64,000 nucleotides of DNA from Methanomassiliicoccales archaeon LGM-DZ1 (GCA_030168595.1 CP115556.1:620001-684000), one strand, 5' to 3'; positions 1-9,167 are shown, counted from the stretch's first letter. The notes: generated by a model from the letters alone, not told the origin. Numbers and translations: made by a program.

Positions 1-165
1 GGGGTGTCCTACGATGTCCCGATCGTGAAGATGGCGGAAGAGCTCGCGGAGGAGCGCGGCATGAGGCTGATCGTCCATTCCCGCGTCCCGAACGGCGACG
101 GAGGGATCTCGACGGGCCAGGCGGTCTGCGCGCTGGCACGCGCCGGGGAGAGAAGACTGGATTAA
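1..165 (+). CDS. hypF: HypF carbamoyltransferase, C-terminal end (partial)
   Basis: Only the last 54 codons are in the window, ending at TAA 163-165. The visible peptide has the closing signature of HypF: a VPNGDGGISTGQA-like stretch followed by a short helix. HypF makes the thiocarbamate on HypE from carbamoyl phosphate, the first step towards the CN ligands of the NiFe-hydrogenase active site, in the cytoplasm. That suits a hydrogen-dependent methylotrophic methanogen, which needs NiFe hydrogenases. The 5' part lies outside the window, so length and start cannot be judged. The call rests on one short motif; a related YrdC/Kae1-type protein is less likely. Confidence 0.75.
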   Translation, partial: GVSYDVPIVKMAEELAEERGMRLIVHSRVPNGDGGISTGQAVCALARAGERRLD

Positions 166-203
166 TTATCCATGCATAACATGGTTTATCTATCTGTGGA
201 TTA

Positions 204-1259
204 TTGTTCCATCCATACCGCGCCGAGCGCGCGCTACTGGTGATTTCGACGGACAATACGCTCTTCGTTCTTCTCGACGGCATGGAGGATGACCCGTGCC
301 CGGAGCTCGGGGGGAAGAAACCCTACGAGGCCGCGGAAATGCCCTTCATTAGGAAGGCCGCCCCGAACCTGGCATGGACTACCGGCAGGGGATATACCCA
401 GCTGTTCCTGAACGAGTTCTGGACCGGGCACGCCCCTGATCCCTCGACCTCCCGCGCGGCGATCGAGGCCTGCGGGCTCGGGCTGGACATGGGCCACGGA
501 AGGACCGCCTTCCGCATGAGCCCCGCGTTCATCGGGGACGGGACCGTGAAATGGGCCTACGGAGTGGACGACCGCGCCGACGACCTCATGCAGAGCGTGA
601 AGGACAACATGTACCTCCTGGACGACTGCGCCCCGGAGATGAAGTTCTTCGTGCACGGCCGCGCCGTCATCACCCTGGACTACGGGGACTATGTTCCCGA
701 GCCCGGGCCCCAGGCCCCCGTGGACGGCCCCTTCGTGCCGATAGCCGGCCCTATGGGCGAGCTGGTCATGCAGGTGGCCTCGGAGAACGAGGGCCTCACG
801 CTCTATCCCTGGGGCATCGGGAAGGTCGGGCACATCTACCCCGCCTTCCCCTGCGTCAGGAAGATGACCGCTATCTCGGACAGCCCGACCGCCTTGGGAA
901 TCGCCGCCATGATCGGGCACAAGACCCAGCTGATCGAGGACATCGACGACAGGTTCCCGGCTGCCCTGAAAGCGCTCAGGGAGGGGAACGTCTTCCTCCA
1001 CATGGACGAGGTCGATGAGTACAGCCACGAGAAGGACCCCATGAAGAAGAAGCGCATCCTGGAGCACATCGACTCGATGATGTCCGAATACTTCTCGGAC
1101 TGCAGCAGGATGGTGTTCTTCGTCGACCACGGCACGTCCTGCGTCACCGGCAAGCACATCCTGATGGACGTCCCCTTCAGGACCAGCTTCGAATGCTTCG
1201 GGCAGGGCGAGCACGTAGAGCTCCCCGCCCTGGTCCCCAAGCTGATGGGAGGGATGTGA
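204..1259 (+). CDS. ApgM-like 2,3-bisphosphoglycerate-independent phosphoglycerate mutase family protein
   Basis: 351 residues of the alkaline-phosphatase fold, archaeal ApgM branch. Near the N terminus an LLDGMEDDP segment gives the first metal ligand. It is followed by a GKKPYEAAEMPFIRKAA stretch typical of archaeal iPGM, where a 'GKTPLEAA.TPN.D' motif stands. Late metal-ligand motifs are visible as HMDEVDEYSHEKD (about 270-285) and VDHGTSC (about 310). The archaeal enzyme interconverts 3- and 2-phosphoglycerate in glycolysis/gluconeogenesis. The protein is shorter than the usual 400-residue ApgM and lacks part of the phosphotransfer domain, so it could act on another phosphate ester. ATG 204 has no clear Shine-Dalgarno, and GTG 240 is an alternative start. 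cobT follows after 64 bases. Confidence 0.65.
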   Translation: MFHPYRAERALLVISTDNTLFVLLDGMEDDPCPELGGKKPYEAAEMPFIRKAAPNLAWTTGRGYTQLFLNEFWTGHAPDPSTSRAAIEACGLGLDMGHGRTAFRMSPAFIGDGTVKWAYGVDDRADDLMQSVKDNMYLLDDCAPEMKFFVHGRAVITLDYGDYVPEPGPQAPVDGPFVPIAGPMGELVMQVASENEGLTLYPWGIGKVGHIYPAFPCVRKMTAISDSPTALGIAAMIGHKTQLIEDIDDRFPAALKALREGNVFLHMDEVDEYSHEKDPMKKKRILEHIDSMMSEYFSDCSRMVFFVDHGTSCVTGKHILMDVPFRTSFECFGQGEHVELPALVPKLMGGM

Positions 1260-1323
1260 AACGGATTTCGAACTGCCGCCGTCGCTGACTGCCCGCGGGA
1301 ACGTTGGCAATGCCAAGAAGATA

Positions 1324-2376
1324 ATGAAGAGGATCTGGGGGAAGAGGGGGATATTCACCTGCACCATCGCCTCCACCCTGACCTCCACCATCCCGGGGAT
1401 CTCCGAGGCAGGGGACACCCCCGAGCTCACCCTGTTCACCGGCCCGGCCGATGCCGAGCTCCTCATGGCGGGGAAGGTCCTCTGCATGAAGGACATCCCG
1501 ATGAACCCCGGGAACATCCCCACTCCCGCCACGCTCACCAAAGCCGCCCTGGAGCTCTCCGGGATGCCGTTCGCGATCATCAACGGCGGTTCGAAGGTAA
1601 CCCCCAGGATCCCCTGCATAGAGGTCGGGGGAGTCACCGGGGAGAAGATCACCGGCGGGCATGCCATGGAGCATGACAACGTCATGAGGGCGTTCGAGTA
1701 CGGGAAGATCCTCGGGAAGCACCTCGCGGACACATACGATTACGTCGTGGTGAGCGAGAGCTGCGCCGGCGGCACCACCACCGCTCTCGCCGTCCTCCTC
1801 GCCATGGGCGTCATCAGGGAGAACCTTGTGAGCAGCAGCTCCCCGAAGAACCCCAAGAAGTTCAAGTGGGACACCGTGATGGAAGGGTTCAAAGCAGCCG
1901 GGATCTCCATCGGGGACCTGAAGGATAACCCCCTGAAGGCGATCGAGCTATTCGGGGACCCTATGATGCCGGTGAACCTCGGCATCGCGCTGGGAGCGGC
2001 CCCCAGCGTGCCCGTGATGTTCGGCGGGGGGACGCAGATGGCCCCGGTGATGGCCGCCGCCCTGAAGCTCGACCCGTCCATCATCGGCAACATCGTCCAG
2101 GGGACCACCAGGTGGCTCCTCGCCGACCCCAATTCCAGCATGGAGAGGATCGCCGAGGCCGTCTCCCCGGAACTGCCGATCGTCTGCATCAACATGGATT
2201 ATTCAGAGTCCCCGTACGAGGGGCTGCAGGCCTACGAGTGGGGGTACATCAAGGAAGGCGTCGGATGCGGCGGGTCCTGCGTGGCAGCCGTCGCCTCGAG
2301 CTCCGGGGCCATAGGATGCAGGGAGATACTGGCCCGCGTGGAGAAGATCTACTCCGGGCTTGTCAGGCCTGAATGA
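1324..2376 (+). CDS. cobT: Nicotinate-nucleotide:dimethylbenzimidazole phosphoribosyltransferase, archaeal CobT type
   Basis: 350 residues matching the archaeal CobT family (TIGR00303/UPF0284). The N terminus carries FTCTIASTLTSTIPGISEAG, followed by a TGPADAELL motif and the late glycine-rich GGGTQMAPV. The enzyme activates the lower-ligand base as its alpha-ribazole phosphate for cobamide assembly. That supplies the corrinoid cofactor for the methyltransferases encoded further along. The frame stays open upstream into the previous gene, so a few more N-terminal residues are possible. ATG 1324 is the first standard start next to the conserved region. It is probably co-transcribed with the ApgM-like gene. 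Confidence 0.9.
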   Translation: MKRIWGKRGIFTCTIASTLTSTIPGISEAGDTPELTLFTGPADAELLMAGKVLCMKDIPMNPGNIPTPATLTKAALELSGMPFAIINGGSKVTPRIPCIEVGGVTGEKITGGHAMEHDNVMRAFEYGKILGKHLADTYDYVVVSESCAGGTTTALAVLLAMGVIRENLVSSSSPKNPKKFKWDTVMEGFKAAGISIGDLKDNPLKAIELFGDPMMPVNLGIALGAAPSVPVMFGGGTQMAPVMAAALKLDPSIIGNIVQGTTRWLLADPNSSMERIAEAVSPELPIVCINMDYSESPYEGLQAYEWGYIKEGVGCGGSCVAAVASSSGAIGCREILARVEKIYSGLVRPE

Positions 2377-2486
2377 GGGGCGGGCGCTGCCCGTCCCGAT
2401 GGGCCGCCCGAACAGTATTACTTTTAACAAAAAACGTAGCAAAAAATTATTCTGCCGTCAGTTCCGGGGAATTCATTTCCGAATAC

Positions 2487-2735
2487 TCAGAAGGCAGGCT
2501 CCTCCTCGATGATCGAGAAGTGCTCGTCGAGCATGTCGAGCTCGGTCGAGATCCTCTGGTTCCGGCAGAAGGAGCATTCGATCGGCTTGCGGAGGCGGAC
2601 CTTGGTCTCGTACTCGTTCTCGTCGAAATCCACGATGCGTCCGCATTTGCAGTAGATCTTATGGAAACAGCCAGGGCCAGCATCGCAGATCAGACTGTTC
2701 CTGACGGAATCTAGCGGCACGAACGGATCAGGCAT
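2487..2735 (-). CDS. Small zinc-ribbon protein, function unknown
   Basis: 82 residues. Cysteine pairs KIYCKCGR and ECSFCRN (about residues 28-31 and 54-57) are spaced like a four-cysteine zinc ribbon, and the C terminus is acidic. No enzymatic motif is visible. It is transcribed alone; the minus strand upstream holds a TATA-like CTTATATGG at 2839-2847. I do not recognise the family. Cysteine spacing and composition argue that it is a real gene rather than a chance frame. Confidence 0.6.
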   Translation of the reverse strand: MPDPFVPLDSVRNSLICDAGPGCFHKIYCKCGRIVDFDENEYETKVRLRKPIECSFCRNQRISTELDMLDEHFSIIEEEPAF

Positions 2736-2942
2736 CGGGCATTCAGGCAGACGCAGTTCCTCCTAAACTCGAATCCCACGGAGTATCCAAGTCCCATCCC
2801 GATGCTCCGAGTGTACTTCCGACCTATTCGGTACTAACCATATAAGCATTCGTATCGACAGTTTTTTAGGCAACACATAGTCGTAGAAACCCTTCAAATA
2901 CGCCTTGTGAATGGATAGAAAAATATAAATAATAAAAATAAG
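2736..2942. other. Intergenic AT-rich spacer
   Basis: No gene is visible. It holds the likely promoter of the zinc-ribbon gene (TATA-like box 2839-2847 on the minus strand) and the U-tract side of the enolase terminator. Confidence 0.5.
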
Positions 2943-2965
2943 GGCCCTTCCGGCCCCGGAGGGCC
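2943..2965 (-). terminator. Hairpin terminator after enolase
   Basis: GGCCCT and AGGGCC arms with a further GC-rich inner pairing, lying about 30 bases past the enolase stop. On the minus strand it is followed by TTATTTTTATTATTTATATT (2922-2941), a U-rich tract typical of termination. Confidence 0.65.
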
Positions 2966-2994
2966 GGCGGGAACCCGCGTCCGCCGGCGGCGGT

Positions 2995-4263
2995 TCAGAG
3001 CCGGAGGGCCTTCCTGCCGGCGAAGACCGCTTTGTCGCCGAGCCTGTCCTCGATCCTGAGGAGGCGGTTGTACTTGGCGGTCCTCTCGCCGCGGCAGGGC
3101 GCGCCCGTCTTGATCTGGCCGGTGCCCCATCCGACGCAGAGGTCGGCGATGGTGGTGTCCTCGGACTCTCCCGACCTGTGGGAGACGATGACGTTGTACC
3201 CGTGGTCGGCGGACATCTCGCGGGCGTTCTGCGCCTCGGTGACGGTGCCGATCTGGTTGACCTTGAGCAGGAGCGCGTTCGCGGCCCCCTCGGAGATCCC
3301 CCTGCTGAGCCTGCGGGTGTTGGTGACGAACAGGTCGTCCCCGACGATCTGCACCCTGTTCCCGACGGCCTTGGTGAGCTCCGCCGTGGTCGCGAAATCG
3401 TTCTCCTCGAACGGGTCCTCGATGCTGATCAGCGGGTATTCCGAGATGATCTCCCGGTAGTGGTCGGCAAGCTCCCTGGCGGTGAGGCTGAGGCCGTCGA
3501 CGCTGTACTTCCCGCTGTCGTAGAACTCGGACGAGGCGGCGTCGATCCCGAGGTAGATGTCCTTCCCGGGAACGTACCCGGCATCGGATATGGCGTCGAC
3601 GATGGTCCCGAGGGCCTCGGAAACGGTGTTGACCGGGGGCGCGAATCCTCCCTCGTCGCCGACGTTGATGGCCCCGGCGCCGTACCTCTTCTTCAGGATG
3701 CTCTTCAGGGACGCGTAGGTCTCGGCGGCCATCCTGAGGCACTCGGAGAAGCTCTCCGCACCGGCCGGGATGATCATGCATTCCTGGATCTTCAGGTCCC
3801 CTCCGGCATGCTTCCCGCCGTTGATGATGTTGAACATGGGCACCGGCAGGGTCCTGTGGTCCTTCCCGATGTGCTCGTAGAGCTCCTCTCCGGCGGCGAA
3901 GGCGCCCGCCCTCGCGACGGCGAAGGACACTGCAGTGGTCGCGTTCCCGCCGAACCTGCTCTTGTTGTCGGTCCCGTCGGCGGCGATGATCGCCGCATCG
4001 ATCCCCTTCTGGTCCTCCGGGTCCATGCCGACGATGGCCTCGGCGATGGGGCCGCGGACGTTCTCGACCGCTTTCAGGACTCCTTTGCCCTTGTACCTGT
4101 TCCCGCCGTCGCGGAGCTCGAGGGCCTCGTACATCCCGGTGGACGCGCCGGACGGCGCGATGGCGGAGATCTCATGGCCTCCGACGGTGACCACAGCTTC
4201 TACAGTGGGGTTGCCCCTGGAATCGAGGACCTCTCTTGCCCATACCTTCTCGATCTTTGTCAT
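2995..4263 (-). CDS. eno: Enolase (phosphopyruvate hydratase)
   Basis: 422 residues, the usual enolase length. It converts 2-phosphoglycerate to phosphoenolpyruvate in the cytoplasm. Visible landmarks are the REVLDSRGNPT start, GASTG loop 1, NIINGGKHA, the GDEGGFAP motif, the SIEDPFEE Mg ligand region, and DDLFVTN followed by the LLKVNQIGT lysine and SHRSGE near the C terminus. ATG 4263 lies three bases from the end of the upstream DUF835 gene, so the two are co-transcribed. Together with the ApgM-like gene nearby, this places two consecutive glycolytic steps in one neighbourhood. Confidence 0.97.
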   Translation of the reverse strand: MTKIEKVWAREVLDSRGNPTVEAVVTVGGHEISAIAPSGASTGMYEALELRDGGNRYKGKGVLKAVENVRGPIAEAIVGMDPEDQKGIDAAIIAADGTDNKSRFGGNATTAVSFAVARAGAFAAGEELYEHIGKDHRTLPVPMFNIINGGKHAGGDLKIQECMIIPAGAESFSECLRMAAETYASLKSILKKRYGAGAINVGDEGGFAPPVNTVSEALGTIVDAISDAGYVPGKDIYLGIDAASSEFYDSGKYSVDGLSLTARELADHYREIISEYPLISIEDPFEENDFATTAELTKAVGNRVQIVGDDLFVTNTRRLSRGISEGAANALLLKVNQIGTVTEAQNAREMSADHGYNVIVSHRSGESEDTTIADLCVGWGTGQIKTGAPCRGERTAKYNRLLRIEDRLGDKAVFAGRKALRL

Positions 4264-4266
4264 TGC

Positions 4267-5160
4267 TCAATCCTCCTTGTACGGCGCCATCATGGAAGTC
4301 AGGAGCGCCCTCTCGTTGGGGGAGAGCAGGTCCGAGTCCGCGGACGCCAGCAGCGTGTATTTCTTGATCTTCCTCAGGTCTATGAGCTCCTTCACGGCCA
4401 CCATGGTCGAGTCGATCCCGCATCTCTCGATGATGCCGTCGAGATCGTCGATGGCGATCACCGGCATGTAGCCGGTCTTGAGGAACTCCCGGGCCGAGGC
4501 GATGAGCGTGCCCAGCGGGTAGCGCTCCCCGCGCAGGGTGAAGACCGGCGAGGCGCTGTCCAGCCCGAACGAGTCGCGGACGGCCTTCGCGCGGCCTGCG
4601 GTGATGATGAACATGTCATACCCGGCGGCGGAGAAGGTCCTCATGACATCGTAGACGACCGACGGCTGCTTCTCGAAGACGACGTATGCCTCCCCGGGGA
4701 CGATGCCCCTGCGGGTCAGGTCCGAGACCGGGTCCTGCATGCGTTCCTTCTTCGACGCGGAGACGTTGGACGACCCGCCGAACTCCGCCTCCTCCAGCGC
4801 CTTGGCGAAGTCCTCGGAGCCGAAGGGCTTGTCCAGGACCTTCTTCACGTAATTGCTGCCGGGGACGGATTCGCCGGGGAGCCTGAGGAAGATGACGACA
4901 GGGCCCTGGGACGACCTCATCCTGCGGTCCTTGCGCCCGGGATAGGTGCCGTAGATCGTCTCCAATCCGTTGATGAACTCGGTGCCCCCTCCGGACACCC
5001 CGTTATCGAGGACAACCAGCATGCGCTCCCTCTCGGCGCGCACTGCGGCGAGGGCCTCCTGGACGGAGGCGACGACGGTGTACTGCCTCCCGAGGCTGTC
5101 GAGCTCCCCCGTGAGGGCGGCGGTCATGAAATCCCTGTCCTCGACAATGAGCGTCTTCAT
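4267..5160 (-). CDS. Receiver-like domain protein with C-terminal DUF835
   Basis: 297 residues. The first about 120 resemble a response-regulator receiver: IVEDRD at the N terminus, VVLDNG as a candidate phospho-acceptor strand, and KVLDKPF near the end with the usual Lys-Pro. The C-terminal half (from about 150, PGEAYVVFEKQPSVVYDVM onward) has the DUF835 pattern found in many archaeal and bacterial sensor proteins. No kinase or DNA-binding domain is present, so it may relay or sense a signal by protein contact. Its stop is only three bases from the enolase start, giving an unusual regulator-enolase pair. Partner and signal are unknown. Confidence 0.65.
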   Translation of the reverse strand: MKTLIVEDRDFMTAALTGELDSLGRQYTVVASVQEALAAVRAERERMLVVLDNGVSGGGTEFINGLETIYGTYPGRKDRRMRSSQGPVVIFLRLPGESVPGSNYVKKVLDKPFGSEDFAKALEEAEFGGSSNVSASKKERMQDPVSDLTRRGIVPGEAYVVFEKQPSVVYDVMRTFSAAGYDMFIITAGRAKAVRDSFGLDSASPVFTLRGERYPLGTLIASAREFLKTGYMPVIAIDDLDGIIERCGIDSTMVAVKELIDLRKIKKYTLLASADSDLLSPNERALLTSMMAPYKED

Positions 5161-5311
5161 GAGAATCCCCAGGCTTCAGTATCAAGCGCGGTTATATAAT
5201 TCCGTCCGAGAAGCCCGGCGGATTCCTTGGGGACCGCCGAAGCGGGCCGGGACGGACGATGCCTTTGGATTAACCAACCTCTCGGTGGTGAAACGATTTT
5301 CAGGAAGAGAT

Positions 5312-5331
5312 GCGGCGGGGAATCCCGCCGC
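5312..5331 (-). terminator. Hairpin after L40e
   Basis: Perfect 8-bp arms GCGGCGGG and CCCGCCGC around a four-base loop, 15 bases past the L40e stop in its direction of transcription. The following U content is weak. Confidence 0.45.
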
Positions 5332-5345
5332 AGTGAAAGACCTGC

Positions 5346-5495
5346 TTACTGCTTCCTGCTTTCCCTGGCCTTGGGCCTAAGGTTGCTGTATCCGCATTTG
5401 CGGCACTTGGACGCCTTGAGGGGGTTCGTCGCATAGCAGTTCATGCAGACGGACTTGTCAAGGAGCCTGCGCTCCGCCTCTTTGAAACGGGCCAT
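5346..5495 (-). CDS. rpl40e: Ribosomal protein L40e
   Basis: A 49-residue basic protein with four cysteines in two CxxC pairs (CMNC and CRKC) and the flanks expected of archaeal L40e: [17 protein letters not shown] at the start and [11 protein letters not shown] near the end. It is a zinc-finger protein of the large ribosomal subunit. ATG 5495 and TAA 5346 fit the normal family length of about 50 residues. It is monocistronic between the DUF835 gene and the membrane-protein pair. Confidence 0.92.
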   Translation of the reverse strand: MARFKEAERRLLDKSVCMNCYATNPLKASKCRKCGYSNLRPKARESRKQ

Positions 5496-5580
5496 TTATA
5501 TTCCTCTGGCAGTCCAATAAGCAGGCAATATAAAATCATTCGCCACAGGTTATGAAGGCCTGCGCGGCCCCCGGGGACGG

Positions 5581-6285
5581 TCAGTCCCTGCCGCTCTTCT
5601 TCTTGGACGGCCTGTGGAAGACGGTGCTGTCGGCGATGTCGATGGGGGTGCGCTTCCTCAGCATGAGGCCGGCTATGACCACCATGATGACGCTGCCCAC
5701 CAGGTCGGCGCGGAGGTCGTCCAGGGTGTCGAAGACGCCGTAGGTCATGTAGTTGGTCCCGGTGACCATGTCGATGTAGCCCTCCATGATCTCCCAGATG
5801 CCTCCCCAGGCCAGCGAGATCATCAGGGTGTAGCAGTGGATGGCCGCATCAGACCCCAGGGTGAGCCGTTTGGGCTGGTACTTCTGGATTATGCACAGTG
5901 CCAGGAACACGATGCCTCCTACGCTCATCGAGGACAGCACATGGCCGAAGAAGCCCCACCAGGGGACTCCCGGGTCCTTGTAGAGCCCGTAGCAGAGGGA
6001 CTCGATGTAGATCATGACGTCGATGATCAGCAGGAAGCTGAACCACCAGGGCATCTTGGCTATGCCGGTCAGCCTGAGGACCGGGATGACCGAGATCACC
6101 AGGAAGCAGGCGATGCACGACGCCTCTAGGTACTCAGGGGGATGGGGATCGTCGCCGATGCTGAGGCCGCGGGCGGTGCCGTCCACGACCTTCCAGAAGG
6201 TGAAGGCGATGATAACGAAGACTATGAGCCAGACAGCGTAGGTCAGCTCCCGGTCCTTCTTCTCGGGAAGATGGTCGAGGCTCAT
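5581..6285 (-). CDS. Multi-pass membrane protein, DUF2238/YjdF-like C terminus
   Basis: 234 residues with about six hydrophobic segments. The second half carries GGIWEIMEGYIDM, then TNYMTYGVFDTLDDL and a DLVGS segment. This E-xxx-D / D-T-xx-D-L-xx-D pattern recalls the YjdF/DUF2238 family of inner-membrane proteins of unknown function. I chose ATG 6285 because it overlaps the upstream gene's stop in an ATGA junction, showing translational coupling. The two proteins probably work together in the membrane. The role is unknown. Confidence 0.6.
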   Translation of the reverse strand: MSLDHLPEKKDRELTYAVWLIVFVIIAFTFWKVVDGTARGLSIGDDPHPPEYLEASCIACFLVISVIPVLRLTGIAKMPWWFSFLLIIDVMIYIESLCYGLYKDPGVPWWGFFGHVLSSMSVGGIVFLALCIIQKYQPKRLTLGSDAAIHCYTLMISLAWGGIWEIMEGYIDMVTGTNYMTYGVFDTLDDLRADLVGSVIMVVIAGLMLRKRTPIDIADSTVFHRPSKKKSGRD

Positions 6286-6884
6286 TCCCGCACCTCGAAG
6301 CGCTCCCTGCACAGGAGGTAGTCCCTGCCTTTCTGGTACCTGATGAAGACAAAGGCAGCGACAATGGACAGGGCCAGGCTCACCATCAGGTACGCCATCT
6401 CATCGACGAAGAAGAAGTTCTCGTCCAGGTCGTTCTTGTTGAAGATGGACACCGACACCAGGGAGACCGAGACCATGGCGACGCAGTTGAACACCATGAA
6501 CCCGCCGACCTCGTAGCGGTTCAGCACCGATCCGAAGAGCACCGCGATACAGACCGCGGCCTCGTAGGCCAGGGGATAGGCGATGACCCAGACCACGATC
6601 CCTTCCATGTGGGCGTATACCCTGTCGTCCATGTCGCCCTCGAGCACATACGCCATCAGGAAGGAACCGACGACCATGCAGACGGTCGCGATGAGGGGCA
6701 CCTCCGGGTCAACAGGAGAGTTCCTCCCGGACTCGTACCACAGAAGCACGGCGAAGATCGCCGATATGAGCGTCAGCGTCGCTGTGAACTCATCATCCTG
6801 CAGACAGCACAGGACGGTCATCACCAGCCCCGCCGCAGCCATCAAGAGGTATGCCCTCGCATCGGCTTTCATCTCGGGAGCCAT
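6282..6884 (-). CDS. Multi-pass membrane protein, unknown function
   Basis: 200 residues, five or six predicted membrane segments, no recognised motif. Its stop overlaps the start of the next membrane protein by four bases (ATGA). It lies 37 bases downstream of the glycosyltransferase gene on the same strand, so the three membrane proteins form one transcription unit. A role in the surface glycan chemistry of the upstream gene is only inferred from position. Confidence 0.6.
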   Translation of the reverse strand: MAPEMKADARAYLLMAAAGLVMTVLCCLQDDEFTATLTLISAIFAVLLWYESGRNSPVDPEVPLIATVCMVVGSFLMAYVLEGDMDDRVYAHMEGIVVWVIAYPLAYEAAVCIAVLFGSVLNRYEVGGFMVFNCVAMVSVSLVSVSIFNKNDLDENFFFVDEMAYLMVSLALSIVAAFVFIRYQKGRDYLLCRERFEVRE

Positions 6885-6921
6885 CGCGAACGAGTAATTA
6901 AACGATGGTATCGCAGAGCGG

Positions 6922-8214
6922 TCACAGACGCTCGGGGAACCTGTCCCTCTTCACCAACTCCCAGGTCAGTGCCAGATAGATCCCGACGGCCGCCACGTTC
7001 CTTACCAGGAGCACTATGGTCCCGATATTGCTCAGGTCCTCTCCCTCCCCTCTCATTCCGAAGTTCACCAGGAAGTTCAGCTGGGTGAGGACCTCCACCG
7101 CGATGAACCACGTGATGATGTTGATGCTGCGCCCGTCGCGGTCGTCCTCGGCGTGCGCCTGCATCGTGTAAAGGATCATCAGGGGTATGAGCCAGATGAC
7201 GTACTGCCCCGAGAACACGGTGGAGACGAGCACGAAGGTCATGAGCGCCAGGAGGGCCACCAGGGCGCTGTCCATCGGCACCTTCGCCGGGACCTTCCTC
7301 CTGCCCATCGCCGACCAGTAGAAATAGTGGGCGTAGAGCATCAGCAGGACCACGGCCATGAGCGGCAGCATGATGTCCCCGAGGAGATCGGCCATGTCCC
7401 CGTAGAGGTTGTCGGACCCGTACTCGAACCCTACCCAAGCGTCGGTGAGGCCCAGCATGTCCAGGAACTCGGGGAGGGAGGCTATCGGGGCCTCGATCTC
7501 CAGCGGGCGGTCGGTGTGGTAGGTCATGAAGGAGAGCGGGTCCGAGCCCATGGCGAAGAACGCTCCCAGGCACAGGAGGCCGGCCCCGCAGTAGATGACG
7601 GCGCCGCGCAGGGCCTCCCTGCGGTCGCCTTTCGACAGCAGGTAGATGAGGAGCACCGGGAACAGAACGGCAGGATACAGCTTCACCAGGGTGGCGACGG
7701 CGAGGACCAGGAAGGCGGCGCCGTTCTTCTTCTCCAGGACGAAGACGACGGCGAGCATGGTGAGGACGGCCGGGATGATGTCGAAACGGTCGGCGAGGAA
7801 CTCGAACATCAGGAGCATCAGGACGGAATAGAACATCATCGTCCCGAACCTGGAGACCTTGTAATGGACCGCCATGCGCTCGCTGCACCAGAGACCCAGC
7901 AGGAAGAATCCGAAGGTCTCGGCCAGGAAGGCGGCCTGATAGGAGGAGACAGACCAGCTGAACAGGCGCGGGATCAGGATGAAAAGGTACGCCAGCGGGG
8001 GATACTCCCATGTGCTCCATTTGTCGTACGCCCACACGTCCTCGGTGTACGGGAACACATGCCCGCTCACCATGGCATCGGCATACGGCCAGTACCCGTC
8101 GCGTACGCTCGACGGGATGTCGGAGAACTCAACAATCAAAAAGAGAACTACTGCCAAAACGGCATATATGCCTCCGAAAAGCAGATAATCGCGGCGCCTC
8201 TCTGTAATCTCCAC
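6922..8214 (-). CDS. GT-C membrane glycosyltransferase, DUF2029/GT87-like
   Basis: 430 residues with some ten or more hydrophobic helices. The first large extracytoplasmic loop has an acidic DGYWPYADA segment, and a YPPLAYLF motif follows, both typical of polyprenyl-phosphate-sugar dependent GT-C enzymes such as the GT87 group. Such enzymes transfer mannose or a related sugar from a dolichol-phosphate donor to lipids, glycans or proteins on the outer face of the membrane. Donor and acceptor cannot be read from sequence. It heads the three-gene membrane operon. Confidence 0.65.
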   Translation of the reverse strand: MEITERRRDYLLFGGIYAVLAVVLFLIVEFSDIPSSVRDGYWPYADAMVSGHVFPYTEDVWAYDKWSTWEYPPLAYLFILIPRLFSWSVSSYQAAFLAETFGFFLLGLWCSERMAVHYKVSRFGTMMFYSVLMLLMFEFLADRFDIIPAVLTMLAVVFVLEKKNGAAFLVLAVATLVKLYPAVLFPVLLIYLLSKGDRREALRGAVIYCGAGLLCLGAFFAMGSDPLSFMTYHTDRPLEIEAPIASLPEFLDMLGLTDAWVGFEYGSDNLYGDMADLLGDIMLPLMAVVLLMLYAHYFYWSAMGRRKVPAKVPMDSALVALLALMTFVLVSTVFSGQYVIWLIPLMILYTMQAHAEDDRDGRSINIITWFIAVEVLTQLNFLVNFGMRGEGEDLSNIGTIVLLVRNVAAVGIYLALTWELVKRDRFPERL

Positions 8215-8381
8215 GTCCGCATATTATGAAGCATTCATTTAACGGTTCCACTCTCGCGGCATCATCAACGCCCCTGCTTCAGCCTGTCCGCACGGCCCGC
8301 GTTCGGGCCCTGCCGTATCGGATATGGAAGACATCGCCTCGGGAGAGCGTCCGGCATCCGAAACCTGCTGACGGCGCCGCA

Positions 8382-9101
8382 TCATCTCAGCCAGACGTTC
8401 AGTAACGGCAGTATGCTGCCGAACCTGTCTCCGTCCGGCAGTCTGTCCGAGAATGCCAGCCTGTACCTCACTACTTCGCCGAGGCCGTCGATCTCATCGA
8501 GGTTCTATACGCACCACGTCTGGTTGTTTTCCGACGGCGGGATGCTCTCTATCAGCACCAGATCGTGCACCGGCCCGATCCTCTTTATGAGGCCCTTCAC
8601 ATCGGTCTTCTCCCTCGGGAACATCCAGACATGCCCTTCGATGTACTCGGGGCGGTCGCTGCGCAGCTCGTCGAACAGATGCGCCATCGGTTCGTAGGTG
8701 CCTCCCTGGGAGCGGAACATGAAGATGCCGTCCATGTCCAGGGACCAGTACGAGATCTCCTTCGTCCCGGCGGGGGAGACGGCAGTCCTGATGACCGGAT
8801 GGAAATGGGGATGCCAGCCCGTCTCGTATTGATGGACGGCGATGAAGCTTCCGTGACGGAGGTACCAGCAGACGAACGGGACCAGGAAAGGGCTGTCGTA
8901 CATGCATACAAAGAAATAATCGCAGGGTTTGCCTTTTATAGTGGTCACGATGCCGCACTGGTAAAAGCTGAGCCCCTCAGGGTCCGCGCCGAAATCGACC
9001 CTGTCGTAGGATCTTGACAACAGGTCTTCTTTGGTGAAGGAACGATGCATGAACACAAGCGGCCCGATGCGGTAAAACTCCTTGAAAGGCTTATGCTCCA
9101 T
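8382..9101 (-). CDS. Hypothetical protein with in-frame amber codon, candidate pyrrolysine readthrough
   Basis: The frame starting at ATG 9101 runs 198 codons to a TAG at 8505-8507. Past that TAG the same frame stays open for 40 more codons of coding-like sequence, beginning NLDEIDGLGEVVRYRL and ending LPLLNVWLR before TGA 8382-8384. The neighbouring genes stop on TGA or TAA. The organism carries pylB, so reading TAG as pyrrolysine is plausible, giving a 239-residue product. The body has no family I recognise; it is rich in aromatic residues and has an HPHFHP segment near residue 97. Upstream the frame continues three codons to another TAG (9111-9113). It could instead be a decaying gene, since the next locus is broken too. 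Confidence 0.55.
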
Positions 9102-9167
9102 CCTGCATGACTACTCGCAGATGTCCTCGATCTTCAGATCGGTGATGATGTAGGTCGGCATGGTATC

